Shown here: positions 26,193 to 34,090 of the stretch, one piece after another
How positions within the stretch are numbered: the first letter of the stretch is position 1
Layout of the letters: the number at the start of each line of letters is the position of its first letter
Assembly (NCBI GenBank): GCA_010206265.1
Contig: VIQV01000028.1
Location: 1-64,000, forward strand
Length of the DNA: 64,000 nt
Source of the DNA: Lachnospiraceae bacterium MD329
GTDB taxonomy: Bacteria; Bacillota; Clostridia; UBA1381
Reading direction: 5' to 3'
Notes under the pieces: model-generated
The model's database searches: none
Told to the model about the DNA's origin: nothing
Seen by the model: the letters and a program-made list of their open reading frames with translations, nothing else
Translations under genes and position numbers: made by a program

Positions 26193-26462
26193 ATGAGAAA
26201 GCGTATTAGTGAACGCGTATCGGAGGCGTGGGGCATTCCGAAGGACGTTATAATGAATATACCCCGCCTGACGATTTCGGGTGATAAGGAAATATATATT
26301 GAAAACCATAAGGGCATACTTCAGTATACAGATACGGAGATTCGTATATCAACGCCTATGGGAATTGTACATATATGCGGAAAGTCGCTGCTTTTGGAGC
26401 GTATACGGCTGGAAGATATATTAATTTCAGGTACATTTGAGCGAATAGAATACGAAATTTAA
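26193..26462 (+). CDS. yqfC: Sporulation protein YqfC
   Basis: The 89-residue protein matches YqfC (NIPRLTISGDKEIYIENHKG and ISTPMGIVHICGK), made in the mother cell during sporulation in Bacillus. GGGGAGCTG precedes the ATG. It is followed after 15 bases by yqfD, the standard order. It starts the yqfC-yqfD-phoH-ybeY-era-yqzL-recO run. Confidence 0.9.
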   Translation: MRKRISERVSEAWGIPKDVIMNIPRLTISGDKEIYIENHKGILQYTDTEIRISTPMGIVHICGKSLLLERIRLEDILISGTFERIEYEI

Positions 26463-26477
26463 CAAAGGGAGTAAAAA

Positions 26478-27680
26478 ATGTTCAAGAAGTTCTTTAAATT
26501 TCTGTACGGATATGTTATAATAGAAATATGTGGAAAGGGCGCGGAGCGATTTTTAAATATCTGCCTTAGAAGAGGTATTCCCGTCTGGGACGCAGTTCCT
26601 ACAGAAAACGGAGTTAGGGCGTCTGTTGCAAGACGTGATTTTAAATTGCTGAGGGAGGTTTCCCGAAAGTGCAGGGTACAGACTAAAATCAGAGAAAAAC
26701 ACGGTTTTTTGCATATGGTAAGACTGTATCGGCATAGAAAGGCGCTTTTGGCGGCGGTTATTGTATGCGCCGCATTGTGCGTATTGTCAACAAGATTTAT
26801 ATGGCTTGTTGAAATTAACGGTGTTGAAAACAGTGATATAGCAGGTATAACCGAAACACTTGAAAAAATGGGTGTGAGGAGCGGAGTGCTGAAATCGCGT
26901 ATTCCCGACGGTATGGACTTGAAACGCGCTATTATAAGCGATAATGAGCATATTGCGTGGGCTTGGGTGTACATAGAAGGTGCTAAGGCTCGTGTTGAGA
27001 TTTACGAGCAGATAATACCTCCCGTTATTATTGACAAGGATAAGCCTTGTGATATTGTAGCTGCGTGTGACGGAAGTATAACGCGTATGATTGTAAAAAA
27101 CGGAGCCGAGATTTTATCTGAGGGCGACGTTGTAAGCGCAGGGGAAGTAATTGTTTCAGGTAAGGTTCCAACGTACAAAGAGGGACAGAATGAAGAATAT
27201 ATATATGTTCATTCAATGGCTGAAGTAAATGCATATACTTCACATAAGCGTACAGATGATTATAAACTGTACTATGAATCGCGTACACCTACGGGAAAAC
27301 GCAGAAAGCGCCGTTCGATTGAGATATTCGGCAAGCTTTATACTTTGCCTATGAGAAATGTACCGTATGAAAATTATGATGTGTCTGAAAAGCGGAGCGA
27401 ACTGCATATACCGTTTTTTGGTTATTCAGGCATTGCGCTGGATACTGTTTCTTATGATGAAGTAACGGTAAATCAAGAGCCGATAAGCGTTGAAACGGCG
27501 GTGGAATTTGCAAAAAATGACCTTGAGGAAAAAATTGCAAAAGAGCTTACAACAGGCAGCAGACTGCAAAATGAAAATATTGAATATGTACAAACAGATA
27601 ATGAAACAATAAGCGTAACGCTTGAAATGAATTTTATAGAAAATATTGCTGTTGAGCAGCCGCTTGACGGCAATGGATAA
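26478..27680 (+). CDS. yqfD: Sporulation protein YqfD
   Basis: The 400-residue protein has a cytoplasmic N-terminal region (1-85), one transmembrane helix (about 90-108, ALLAAVIVCAALCVLSTRF) and a large outside domain starting with a POTRA-like fold (VEINGVENSDIAGITETLEK). It belongs to the stage IV sporulation YqfD family, thought to act with the forespore-mother cell channel. The ribosome site is AAAGGGAG. It sits between yqfC and phoH, as in other spore formers. Confidence 0.9.
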   Translation: MFKKFFKFLYGYVIIEICGKGAERFLNICLRRGIPVWDAVPTENGVRASVARRDFKLLREVSRKCRVQTKIREKHGFLHMVRLYRHRKALLAAVIVCAALCVLSTRFIWLVEINGVENSDIAGITETLEKMGVRSGVLKSRIPDGMDLKRAIISDNEHIAWAWVYIEGAKARVEIYEQIIPPVIIDKDKPCDIVAACDGSITRMIVKNGAEILSEGDVVSAGEVIVSGKVPTYKEGQNEEYIYVHSMAEVNAYTSHKRTDDYKLYYESRTPTGKRRKRRSIEIFGKLYTLPMRNVPYENYDVSEKRSELHIPFFGYSGIALDTVSYDEVTVNQEPISVETAVEFAKNDLEEKIAKELTTGSRLQNENIEYVQTDNETISVTLEMNFIENIAVEQPLDGNG

Positions 27681-27698
27681 CAGAGGAGAGGAAAATAA

Positions 27699-28688
27699 TT
27701 GATAAACAGAGAGATAGAAGTACCGCAGGGATTAGACCTGTCGTCGCTTTTCGGCAGTTTTGACGAAAATATCAAATTGCTTGAAAAAGCACTTTCAGTA
27801 AATATTGCTCAGCGTGATAACGCGCTTAAACTGGCAGGTGAAGAGGATAATGTTGACAAAGCACAGGAGGTTATAAACCTTTTGATGCAGATTATAGCAC
27901 GCGGCGAACAGATTGACCGTCAAAAGGTTCTGTATGCAATTACAATGGTACAGGAAAACGGAGGGATAGACCTCAAAATGATGGGTGACGACTGTATAGC
28001 CGTGAGCGTAAAAGGACACCCGATAAAAACAAAAACACTCGGACAAAAGCGATACGTCGAGGCAATTGACAATAATACAATAGTGTTCGGCATAGGTCCT
28101 GCCGGAACAGGTAAGACGTATCTGGCGGTTGCAAAGGCAGTGACAGCGCTAAGGTCAAAAGAGGTAAACCGTATAATTCTTACAAGACCTGCAGTTGAGG
28201 CAGGAGAAAAGCTCGGATTTTTGCCGGGAGATTTGCAGAATAAGGTTGACCCGTATCTTAGACCCCTGTATGACGGAATGTATGAAATGCTTGGCGGCGA
28301 AGGATTTCTTCGTTATCAGGAAAAGGGTGTGATTGAGGTTGCACCGCTTGCGTATATGCGCGGACGTACATTGGATAATGCGTTTATAATACTCGACGAG
28401 GCGCAAAATACAACACCTGAACAGATGAAGATGTTCCTGACAAGAATAGGCTACGGCTCAAAGGCTATTGTTACAGGAGATATAACTCAGATTGACCTTC
28501 CGCGTGATAAGCGTTCAGGGCTTAAAGAGGCGACAAGAATATTGAAAAATATTGAGGGTATAGAAATCTGTAACTTTACAGAAAAGGACGTTGTACGTCA
28601 TCCGCTTGTACAGGAAATTATAAAGGCATATGCAAAATATGATGAGGAACAGGAAAAGAGAAGGACGAAAAGAAAGACCAATGATTGA
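27699..28688 (+). CDS. phoH: PhoH family ATPase
   Basis: The 329-residue cytosolic protein has Walker A GPAGTGKT (133-140) and Walker B-like FIILDEAQN, preceded by a small N-terminal nucleic-acid-binding region. It belongs to the PhoH/YbeZ family linked to YbeY in RNA processing. The start is probably TTG at 27699 after GAGAGGAAAATAA. Its stop overlaps the ybeY start by eight bases (ATGATTGA), so the two are translationally coupled. Confidence 0.93.
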   Translation: MINREIEVPQGLDLSSLFGSFDENIKLLEKALSVNIAQRDNALKLAGEEDNVDKAQEVINLLMQIIARGEQIDRQKVLYAITMVQENGGIDLKMMGDDCIAVSVKGHPIKTKTLGQKRYVEAIDNNTIVFGIGPAGTGKTYLAVAKAVTALRSKEVNRIILTRPAVEAGEKLGFLPGDLQNKVDPYLRPLYDGMYEMLGGEGFLRYQEKGVIEVAPLAYMRGRTLDNAFIILDEAQNTTPEQMKMFLTRIGYGSKAIVTGDITQIDLPRDKRSGLKEATRILKNIEGIEICNFTEKDVVRHPLVQEIIKAYAKYDEEQEKRRTKRKTND

Positions 28689-29193
28689 TTTAATACTTGA
28701 AAATGAACAGAACAAAGAACCGCTTACGGACGATATTAAAAATGCGGTACGCGCAGTATGTGAAACGGTGCTTGCAGAAGAGGAATGTGACTTTGACGCG
28801 CAGATTAGTATTACTCTTGTAGATAACGAGGCGATACGGCTTATTAATAATGAGCAACGCGGTATTGACCGCGCAACAGATGTGCTGTCATTTCCAATGC
28901 TTGAATTTGACTCTGACGGCAGCGCCGACGGCGGATATGAAATGGACGGAAATTTTGTTATGCTCGGTGATATTGTAATATCAATGGAGCGTGCGCGTGA
29001 ACAGGCGGCAGAGTACGGACACAGCCTTCTGCGTGAAACCGCGTTTTTAACGGCACATTCAATGCTGCACCTTTTGGGATATGACCACGTTGACAACAAA
29101 GAGGATGAAGAAATAATGTGCGAGAAACAGGAAAAAGTATTAAATTTATTGAGAATAACCCGTGATATAGGAGAAAAGTATGAAAAAAAATAA
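28681..29193 (+). CDS. ybeY: Endoribonuclease YbeY
   Basis: The 170-residue zinc-dependent RNase acts in 16S rRNA 3'-end maturation and ribosome quality control. The zinc motif HxxxHxxxxxH is His126, His130 and His136 in AHSMLHLLGYDH. ATDVLSFPM is also conserved. I start at the ATG overlapping the phoH stop. Its end overlaps era by 14 bases. The dgkA and cdd genes that separate ybeY from era in Bacillus are absent here. Confidence 0.93.
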   Translation: MIDLILENEQNKEPLTDDIKNAVRAVCETVLAEEECDFDAQISITLVDNEAIRLINNEQRGIDRATDVLSFPMLEFDSDGSADGGYEMDGNFVMLGDIVISMERAREQAAEYGHSLLRETAFLTAHSMLHLLGYDHVDNKEDEEIMCEKQEKVLNLLRITRDIGEKYEKK

Positions 29194-30076
29194 TTTTAAA
29201 TCCGGCTTTGCCGCAATAATCGGAATGCCGAATGTAGGAAAATCAACATTATTAAATACTATTGTAGGTCAGAAAATAGCGATAATATCTGATAAACCAC
29301 AGACAACACGTAATAAAATACTTGCAATATATTCAACAGATGAGGAACAGATAATATTCACTGATACTCCGGGTATACACAAGCCGCATAATAAGCTTGG
29401 AGAATATATGGTGAATGTTGCAAATGACAGTATGGGAGATACTGACGTACTTATATTTGTAGTGGACGCAAGCAGGAAAATACAGGAGATGGAGCGTGAA
29501 ATAGCGCGTAATATCTCAAAAACCGGACTGCCGTGCATACTTGTTTTAAATAAGGTAGACGTTATGAAAAAGGAGGATTTACTTCCTATTATAGCAGATT
29601 ATTCAAGTATTCACGAGTTTGACTCCATTGTTCCGATAAGCGCAAAGAACAATGACGGAGTGGATATTCTTATTCACGATATAGAGGAATATCTGACTGA
29701 CGGACCGGAATTTTATGACAGTGAGATGGTGACAGACCAGCCTGAAAAGCAGATTGCGGCTGAGATTGTGCGTGAAAAGCTTTTATGGCTTTTGGATAAG
29801 GAGGTTCCGCACGGTATTGCGATAGAAATTACCAAAATGCAGGAAAAGCCTAAAATCACCAATATTTTTGCCACAATATACTGCGAAAAAGCGTCACATA
29901 AGGGTATTATAATCGGTAAAAACGGCGATATGCTTAAAAAAATCGGCACTATGGCGCGAAGTGACATAGAGAAAATGCTTGATAAGAAGGTCTACCTTGA
30001 ACTTTGGGTAAAAGTAAAATCAGATTGGAGAAACAGTGACTTTTTGATTAAGAATTTCGGATATGTGAGCGAATAG
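29180..30076 (+). CDS. era: GTPase Era
   Basis: The 298-residue GTPase has G1 GMPNVGKST (15-23), G3 DTPG, G4 NKVD and a C-terminal KH domain (about 200-295, GIIIGKNGDMLKKIG), which binds the 3' end of 16S rRNA. It acts in 30S assembly. It starts inside ybeY, and YqzL and recO follow, as in Bacillus. Confidence 0.95.
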   Translation: MKKNNFKSGFAAIIGMPNVGKSTLLNTIVGQKIAIISDKPQTTRNKILAIYSTDEEQIIFTDTPGIHKPHNKLGEYMVNVANDSMGDTDVLIFVVDASRKIQEMEREIARNISKTGLPCILVLNKVDVMKKEDLLPIIADYSSIHEFDSIVPISAKNNDGVDILIHDIEEYLTDGPEFYDSEMVTDQPEKQIAAEIVREKLLWLLDKEVPHGIAIEITKMQEKPKITNIFATIYCEKASHKGIIIGKNGDMLKKIGTMARSDIEKMLDKKVYLELWVKVKSDWRNSDFLIKNFGYVSE

Positions 30077-30157
30077 AAAATAGTGTCAGTATAACCGCTG
30101 AAAAAATGAAAAACATAAGTGTAGGACAAAAAGTTATTTTTTCGGAGGGCGGTAACA

Positions 30158-30307
30158 ATGAACGAACTAAACAGAATTTCTTGGGAAACATTCACGCGTA
30201 CAGGAGATATAGACGCATATCTTTTATATAAATCGTTAAATAATATTGAATTGCATAAGGATAATGATGATAGATGGCAGAGGTTAGAGCAAGAGGCGTT
30301 ATCATAA
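30158..30307 (+). CDS. yqzL: YqzL family small protein
   Basis: This 49-residue product (MNELNRISWETFTRTGDIDA, then YLLYKSLN) matches the YqzL family, which sits between era and recO in many Firmicutes. CGGAGGGCGG gives a strong ribosome site. Its last 34 bases overlap the recO start in another frame. The function is not known. The reading is supported by position, ribosome site and the W-x-x-F-x-x-T-G-x-I-D-x-Y-L pattern. Confidence 0.78.
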   Translation: MNELNRISWETFTRTGDIDAYLLYKSLNNIELHKDNDDRWQRLEQEALS

Positions 30308-31014
30308 AACAGTCCGACTATGGAGAAGGACACAGAATGCTGACTGTTTTTACAGAGGAATACGGAATAGTAAAAGCTGTAAGCTACGGTGTAAAAAAGA
30401 CCAAGTCAAAGTCGGCGTCGAGCCAGTTTTTGTGCTACGGTGATTTTGAGTTTTTTAAAAATACCAATAAAGATATTATGACTATCAAGAGTATTGACAC
30501 GCTTGACGGCTTTTTTTCGATTTGCGAGGATATAAAAAAATTGGCGTTAAGCGTGTATTTGTCGGATATAACGTATGAACTGCTTGGAATGAACAATCCC
30601 GACAGCCGATTGCTGCACGTTTTTCTGAACAGCATTTATGCGCTCGCATATAAAAATGAGGACGTGCAAAAAATTAAAACTGTATACGAATTAAAGCTTA
30701 TGTGTATAGGCGGCTATATGCCGTCAATACATTCCTGCGCGTCCTGCGGCAGCGGAGCGGTATCGGCATTCGACCTGTTAAAAGGCGGAATGGTGTGCAG
30801 GCAGTGCGGCGGAAAGTATCTTATAAATATGGATAAGAATCTTTTTATGGCATTGCAGTATATATCCGAATCTGAGGATAAAAGAATGCTGTCTTTTAAT
30901 GCTGGAACAGATATTCTTAAACGTCTTAATACTCTGACAGAGCAGTATATTTCACTGCAGCTTGACCGTAATTTTCCAAGTCTTGATTATTATAAAGCAA
31001 TGCTTGATATGTAG
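30274..31014 (+). CDS. recO: DNA repair protein RecO
   Basis: The 246-residue protein has an N-terminal OB fold (GVIIKQSDYGEGHRMLTVFT) and a zinc finger with CASCG and CRQCG (about 156-185). RecO works with RecR to load RecA at gaps and to anneal strands. It is the last gene of the era operon, and its start lies within yqzL. No clear terminator follows before the rpsT promoter at 31095. Confidence 0.93.
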   Translation: MAEVRARGVIIKQSDYGEGHRMLTVFTEEYGIVKAVSYGVKKTKSKSASSQFLCYGDFEFFKNTNKDIMTIKSIDTLDGFFSICEDIKKLALSVYLSDITYELLGMNNPDSRLLHVFLNSIYALAYKNEDVQKIKTVYELKLMCIGGYMPSIHSCASCGSGAVSAFDLLKGGMVCRQCGGKYLINMDKNLFMALQYISESEDKRMLSFNAGTDILKRLNTLTEQYISLQLDRNFPSLDYYKAMLDM

Positions 31015-31094
31015 GAGAGTTTACATAAAACTGCTATGTAATATAATGCAATTTGGTAAAATTTAATAAAACACCAAAAAAATCAAAAAAAGCC

Positions 31095-31123
31095 TTGCAT
31101 TTCACCGCGAGTTGATGTATAAT
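31095..31123 (+). promoter_or_regulatory. rpsT promoter
   Basis: TTGCAT (31095-31100), 17 bases, TATAAT (31118-31123). Confidence 0.78.
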
Positions 31124-31163
31124 AATACGGTATTATGGATTAAATTCGTGGAGGTGTAAAAAA

Positions 31164-31427
31164 GTGCCTAATATCAAATCAGCAAAAAAGCGCGTTAAGG
31201 TTATAGAGAAAAAGACTCTTATAAATCTTTCGCACAAGACAGCTCTAAAGACGGCTGTCAAGAAGTTTGAGGCAGCAGTTGCCGCAGGCGACAAAGAGAA
31301 TGCACAAACTTTATTTAATGACGCTGTAAAGAAGCTTGACAGAGGCGTAAGCCAGGGTATTCTTCATAAGAATAATGCCGCAAGAAAGAAGTCACAGCTT
31401 GCTTTAAAGCTTGCTAAATTAGCGTAA
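31164..31427 (+). CDS. rpsT: 30S ribosomal protein S20
   Basis: The 87-residue, lysine-rich S20 begins [13 protein letters not shown] and contains the helical [14 protein letters not shown]. It binds 16S rRNA early in 30S assembly. The start is GTG at 31164 after GGAGGTG. It is monocistronic, with its own promoter and a strong terminator directly after. Confidence 0.97.
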   Translation: MPNIKSAKKRVKVIEKKTLINLSHKTALKTAVKKFEAAVAAGDKENAQTLFNDAVKKLDRGVSQGILHKNNAARKKSQLALKLAKLA

Positions 31428-31432
31428 AACTC

Positions 31433-31460
31433 AAAACCACCCGTTATACGGGTGGTTTTT
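31433..31460 (+). terminator. rpsT terminator
   Basis: AAAACCACCCG (31433-31443) pairs with CGGGTGGTTTT, loop TTATA, with a T run. The next gene starts only 16 bases later. Confidence 0.9.
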
Positions 31461-31476
31461 GCATATCGGAGGAAAT

Positions 31477-32358
31477 ATGAAGATACAAAGACTGTTTGAA
31501 ATACTGTATATTCTTATGGATAAGAAAAACGTAACCGCAGAGGAGCTGGCTGAACATTTTGAGGTTACGCCGCGTACCATTTACCGTGATATTGACTTGC
31601 TTTCGCAGGCTGGAATACCTGTTTACGCAATGCGCGGTAAAAAGGGAGGAATAAGGATTCTTGACAATTTTGTGTTTGATAAGTCACTGATTTCTGAAAC
31701 AGAGCAGACAGAAATAATGTCTGCATTGTCTGCGGTGGCTGTATTACCGAATATTGAACAGACAAATCTGATAGATAAGCTTGCCTCGTTTTTTAAAAGG
31801 AACGATACCTCGTGGATAAGCGTTGACTTTTCAGACTGGAATGAAGGGCAGAAGAATATTTTTGATAATTTAAAAGAGTCGGTTGTATGGAAGAGAACAG
31901 CTCATATTGACTACATAAACAGTAAAGGAGAAAAATCGGACCGTATAATTGAACCTGTAAAGCTGTGGTTTAAGGGAAGAGCGTGGTATGTTCTTGCATA
32001 TTGCAGAAAAGCTGAGGATTACAGATTGTTCCGCCTTTCACGTATAAAAGTAATAACTGTAACAGACGAGGACTTTGAGCGTGAAATACCCGATATACAT
32101 TATGATGATACTGTAAAAGAGGGAACAGAGGTAATTTTGCGTATAAGCCCGAAGATGGAGTACCGCGTATATGATGAATTTACGGAATTTGAACGCGATA
32201 ATGACGGTTATTTTATTGTTCGAGTCAATTTTCCGGTGGACGAATGGCTGTTCGGATATATAATGTCGTTTGGTGAATATGCTGAAGTGGTATCTCCTGA
32301 ATGGATACGCAGCGGACTTAAAAAGAAAATTGAAAAAGTTTTAAAAAATTATTCTTAA
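31477..32358 (+). CDS. WYL-domain HTH transcriptional regulator
   Basis: The 293-residue protein has an N-terminal HTH_11 domain (VTAEELAEHFEVTPRTIYRD) and a WYL domain (about 130-215, with WYVLAYCRKAEDYRLFRLSR), then the WCX C-terminal region. WYL regulators often sense small ligands or nucleic acids. The ATG at 31477 has GGAGG upstream. The neighbour is a GyrI-like ligand-binding protein, the same pairing as YobV/YobU of Bacillus. A palindrome between the two genes is its likely operator. Confidence 0.88.
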   Translation: MKIQRLFEILYILMDKKNVTAEELAEHFEVTPRTIYRDIDLLSQAGIPVYAMRGKKGGIRILDNFVFDKSLISETEQTEIMSALSAVAVLPNIEQTNLIDKLASFFKRNDTSWISVDFSDWNEGQKNIFDNLKESVVWKRTAHIDYINSKGEKSDRIIEPVKLWFKGRAWYVLAYCRKAEDYRLFRLSRIKVITVTDEDFEREIPDIHYDDTVKEGTEVILRISPKMEYRVYDEFTEFERDNDGYFIVRVNFPVDEWLFGYIMSFGEYAEVVSPEWIRSGLKKKIEKVLKNYS

Positions 32359-32382
32359 TATGACACACTGCTGTCATATTAA
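32355..32382. promoter_or_regulatory. Palindromic operator between the WYL regulator and its partner
   Basis: TTAATATGACA (32355-32365) and its exact complement (32372-32382) flank CACTGC. A TATACT -10-like box follows at 32389-32394, so the palindrome covers the -35 area of the downstream gene. It has no T tract, which argues against a terminator. Confidence 0.65.
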
Positions 32383-32426
32383 TTATGTTATACTTCTATT
32401 ATCAGAATTTAAAGGAGGTTAATGTA

Positions 32427-32864
32427 ATGAATTACGAAATTGTAAATCTGGAGAAAAAAACAGTTGCGGGTGTATCCGCGCAGACAAATCTTAATTCGCC
32501 TGAGGCATCGGGAGTAATAGGTAAGCTTTGGGAAAACTTTTACGGTGGTGTTTACGGGCAGTTAAATGGTAAGGTTAATGAAAAATGTATTGGTTTGTAT
32601 ACCGATTATACTCAAAACGGTGGTTATAAAGTGATGGTATGCAGCGAAGTTGATACGGAGGAGCAAAAGTCGGAAGTATTTCAAATACCATCAGGGAAAT
32701 ATGCAAAGTTTGTCATAAGAGGACATATTGTAACGGCAGTGCAGGAGTTCTGGCAGAACCTTTGGAAAATGGAGCTTGAACGCTCGTTTATATGTGACTT
32801 TGAGGAATATCAGGGCGGAGATATGAATGATATGGAAATACATATTTATATATCGCTGAAATAA
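32427..32864 (+). CDS. GyrI-like/effector-binding domain protein
   Basis: The 145-residue protein is a stand-alone GyrI-like (AraC effector-binding type) domain: NYEIVNLEKKTVAGVSAQT at the start, and GLYTDYTQNGGYKVMVCSEV and YAKFVIRGHI in the core. Such domains bind small amphipathic molecules or act as cyclopropanoid hydrolases. I start at the ATG at 32427 with AAAGGAGG upstream. The pairing with a WYL regulator and the palindrome upstream suggest that regulator controls it. Confidence 0.82.
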   Translation: MNYEIVNLEKKTVAGVSAQTNLNSPEASGVIGKLWENFYGGVYGQLNGKVNEKCIGLYTDYTQNGGYKVMVCSEVDTEEQKSEVFQIPSGKYAKFVIRGHIVTAVQEFWQNLWKMELERSFICDFEEYQGGDMNDMEIHIYISLK

Positions 32865-32865
32865 T

Positions 32866-32894
32866 TTGACAAATCCCTATGGAAATGATATTAT
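32866..32894 (+). promoter_or_regulatory. galM promoter lying inside a terminator hairpin
   Basis: TTGACA (32866-32871), 17 bases, TATTAT (32889-32894). Nearly the whole promoter lies within the hairpin that ends the upstream gene. Confidence 0.65.
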
Positions 32895-32912
32895 TTCCAT
32901 AGGGATTTTTTT
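32871..32912 (+). terminator. Terminator overlapping the galM promoter
   Basis: A perfect 16-base stem, AAATCCCTATGGAAAT (32871-32886) with its complement (32893-32908), loop GATATT, followed by a T run. Confidence 0.9.
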
Positions 32913-32929
32913 ATGAAAGGAAGATTATA

Positions 32930-33976
32930 ATGTCAATAACAAAAACAGAATTTGGTACAATGCCAAACGGTGAAAAAGTGTATTCATATCTATTGGATAA
33001 TGGTCAGGGACTAAGCGCCGAGATATTAAATTACGGCGGAATTATTAAAAACCTGTATGTTACAGATAAAAACGGAATAAAAACAGATGTTGTGCTGGGG
33101 CGCGATAGTATGGAGGAATATTTGAACAATGACGGGTATCTTGGCGCGCTTATCGGCAGACACGCTAACCGAATTAAGAACAGTCAGTTTGAGTTGAACG
33201 GTAAAACATATAAGGTGGGTACAAACGAAGGGAATAACAGTCTTCACGGAGGAAAAGTGGGCTTTGACAAAAAGATATGGGGCGTTAATAAAATTGACGG
33301 CGCAGAACCATCACTCGTACTCACGACGTTATCTCCTGATGGAGAAGAAGGATTTCCGGGACAGCTTAAAGTAAAGGTCGTATATACTCTTACAAAAAAT
33401 AATGCAGTTAAAATTGAGTACACGGCAGTAAGCGATAAGGATACAGTTGTAAATCTTACAAATCATACATATTTTAATCTTGCAGGACACGCAAGCGGAA
33501 CAATTGATAATCAGATTTTACAGATAAATTCGTCGTTCTATACTCCGAATGACGGTGAGTGTATGCCTACAGGTGAGGTTTTGAGCGTAGAGGGAACCCC
33601 GTTTGATTTCCGTAATCCAAAGGCAATTGGTCAGGATATAAGTGCTGATTTTAAGCAGATTGAAATGTTCGGCGGTTATGACCACAACTATGCTATTTTG
33701 GGCAGGGGATATCGTCTGGCGGCGGTTGCCGAGTGCAGGGAAAACGGAATAGCTATGGAAACATATACAGACCAGCCTTCAATGCAGCTTTACACATCAA
33801 ACGCGCTTTCTGAGGGAATATATAAGGACGGCGCAAAGTATGGAAAACATCAGGCATATTGTCTTGAAACTCAGTGTTTCCCGAATGCTATGGAACATAG
33901 CCACTATCCCTCGCCGCTGTTAAAGCAGGGAGAGGAATACAATACTGTAACAGAGTATAGATTTATTGTAAAGTAA
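32930..33976 (+). CDS. galM: Aldose 1-epimerase (mutarotase)
   Basis: The 348-residue cytosolic beta-sandwich enzyme interconverts alpha and beta anomers of galactose or glucose. Family motifs seen: GRHANRI near 83-89, NEGNNSLHGG, the catalytic-His region TNHTYFNLAG and YDHNY with the conserved Asp. The C-terminal region ends with Glu in LETQCFPNA. No signal peptide is present. It has its own promoter, and no other galactose gene is in the window. Confidence 0.92.
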   Translation: MSITKTEFGTMPNGEKVYSYLLDNGQGLSAEILNYGGIIKNLYVTDKNGIKTDVVLGRDSMEEYLNNDGYLGALIGRHANRIKNSQFELNGKTYKVGTNEGNNSLHGGKVGFDKKIWGVNKIDGAEPSLVLTTLSPDGEEGFPGQLKVKVVYTLTKNNAVKIEYTAVSDKDTVVNLTNHTYFNLAGHASGTIDNQILQINSSFYTPNDGECMPTGEVLSVEGTPFDFRNPKAIGQDISADFKQIEMFGGYDHNYAILGRGYRLAAVAECRENGIAMETYTDQPSMQLYTSNALSEGIYKDGAKYGKHQAYCLETQCFPNAMEHSHYPSPLLKQGEEYNTVTEYRFIVK

Positions 33977-34022
33977 CAAGTCGGCATATCGCCTGACAGC
34001 AGTGATTTGTAGCATTTACGAA

Positions 34023-34051
34023 TTGACGGCATTGTGCGGTTGTGGTATAAT
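34023..34051 (+). promoter_or_regulatory. Promoter of the aspartate aminotransferase gene
   Basis: TTGACG (34023-34028), 17 bases, TATAAT (34046-34051). Confidence 0.8.
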
Positions 34052-34090
34052 TTAATAATAGTGGATAAGTATTAAGGGAGGTTTTTATAT

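Noticed and set aside
34000-34090. T-box or other riboswitch before the aminotransferase gene.
   Set aside because: The leader is about 35 bases from the promoter and has no T-box specifier or antiterminator motif.
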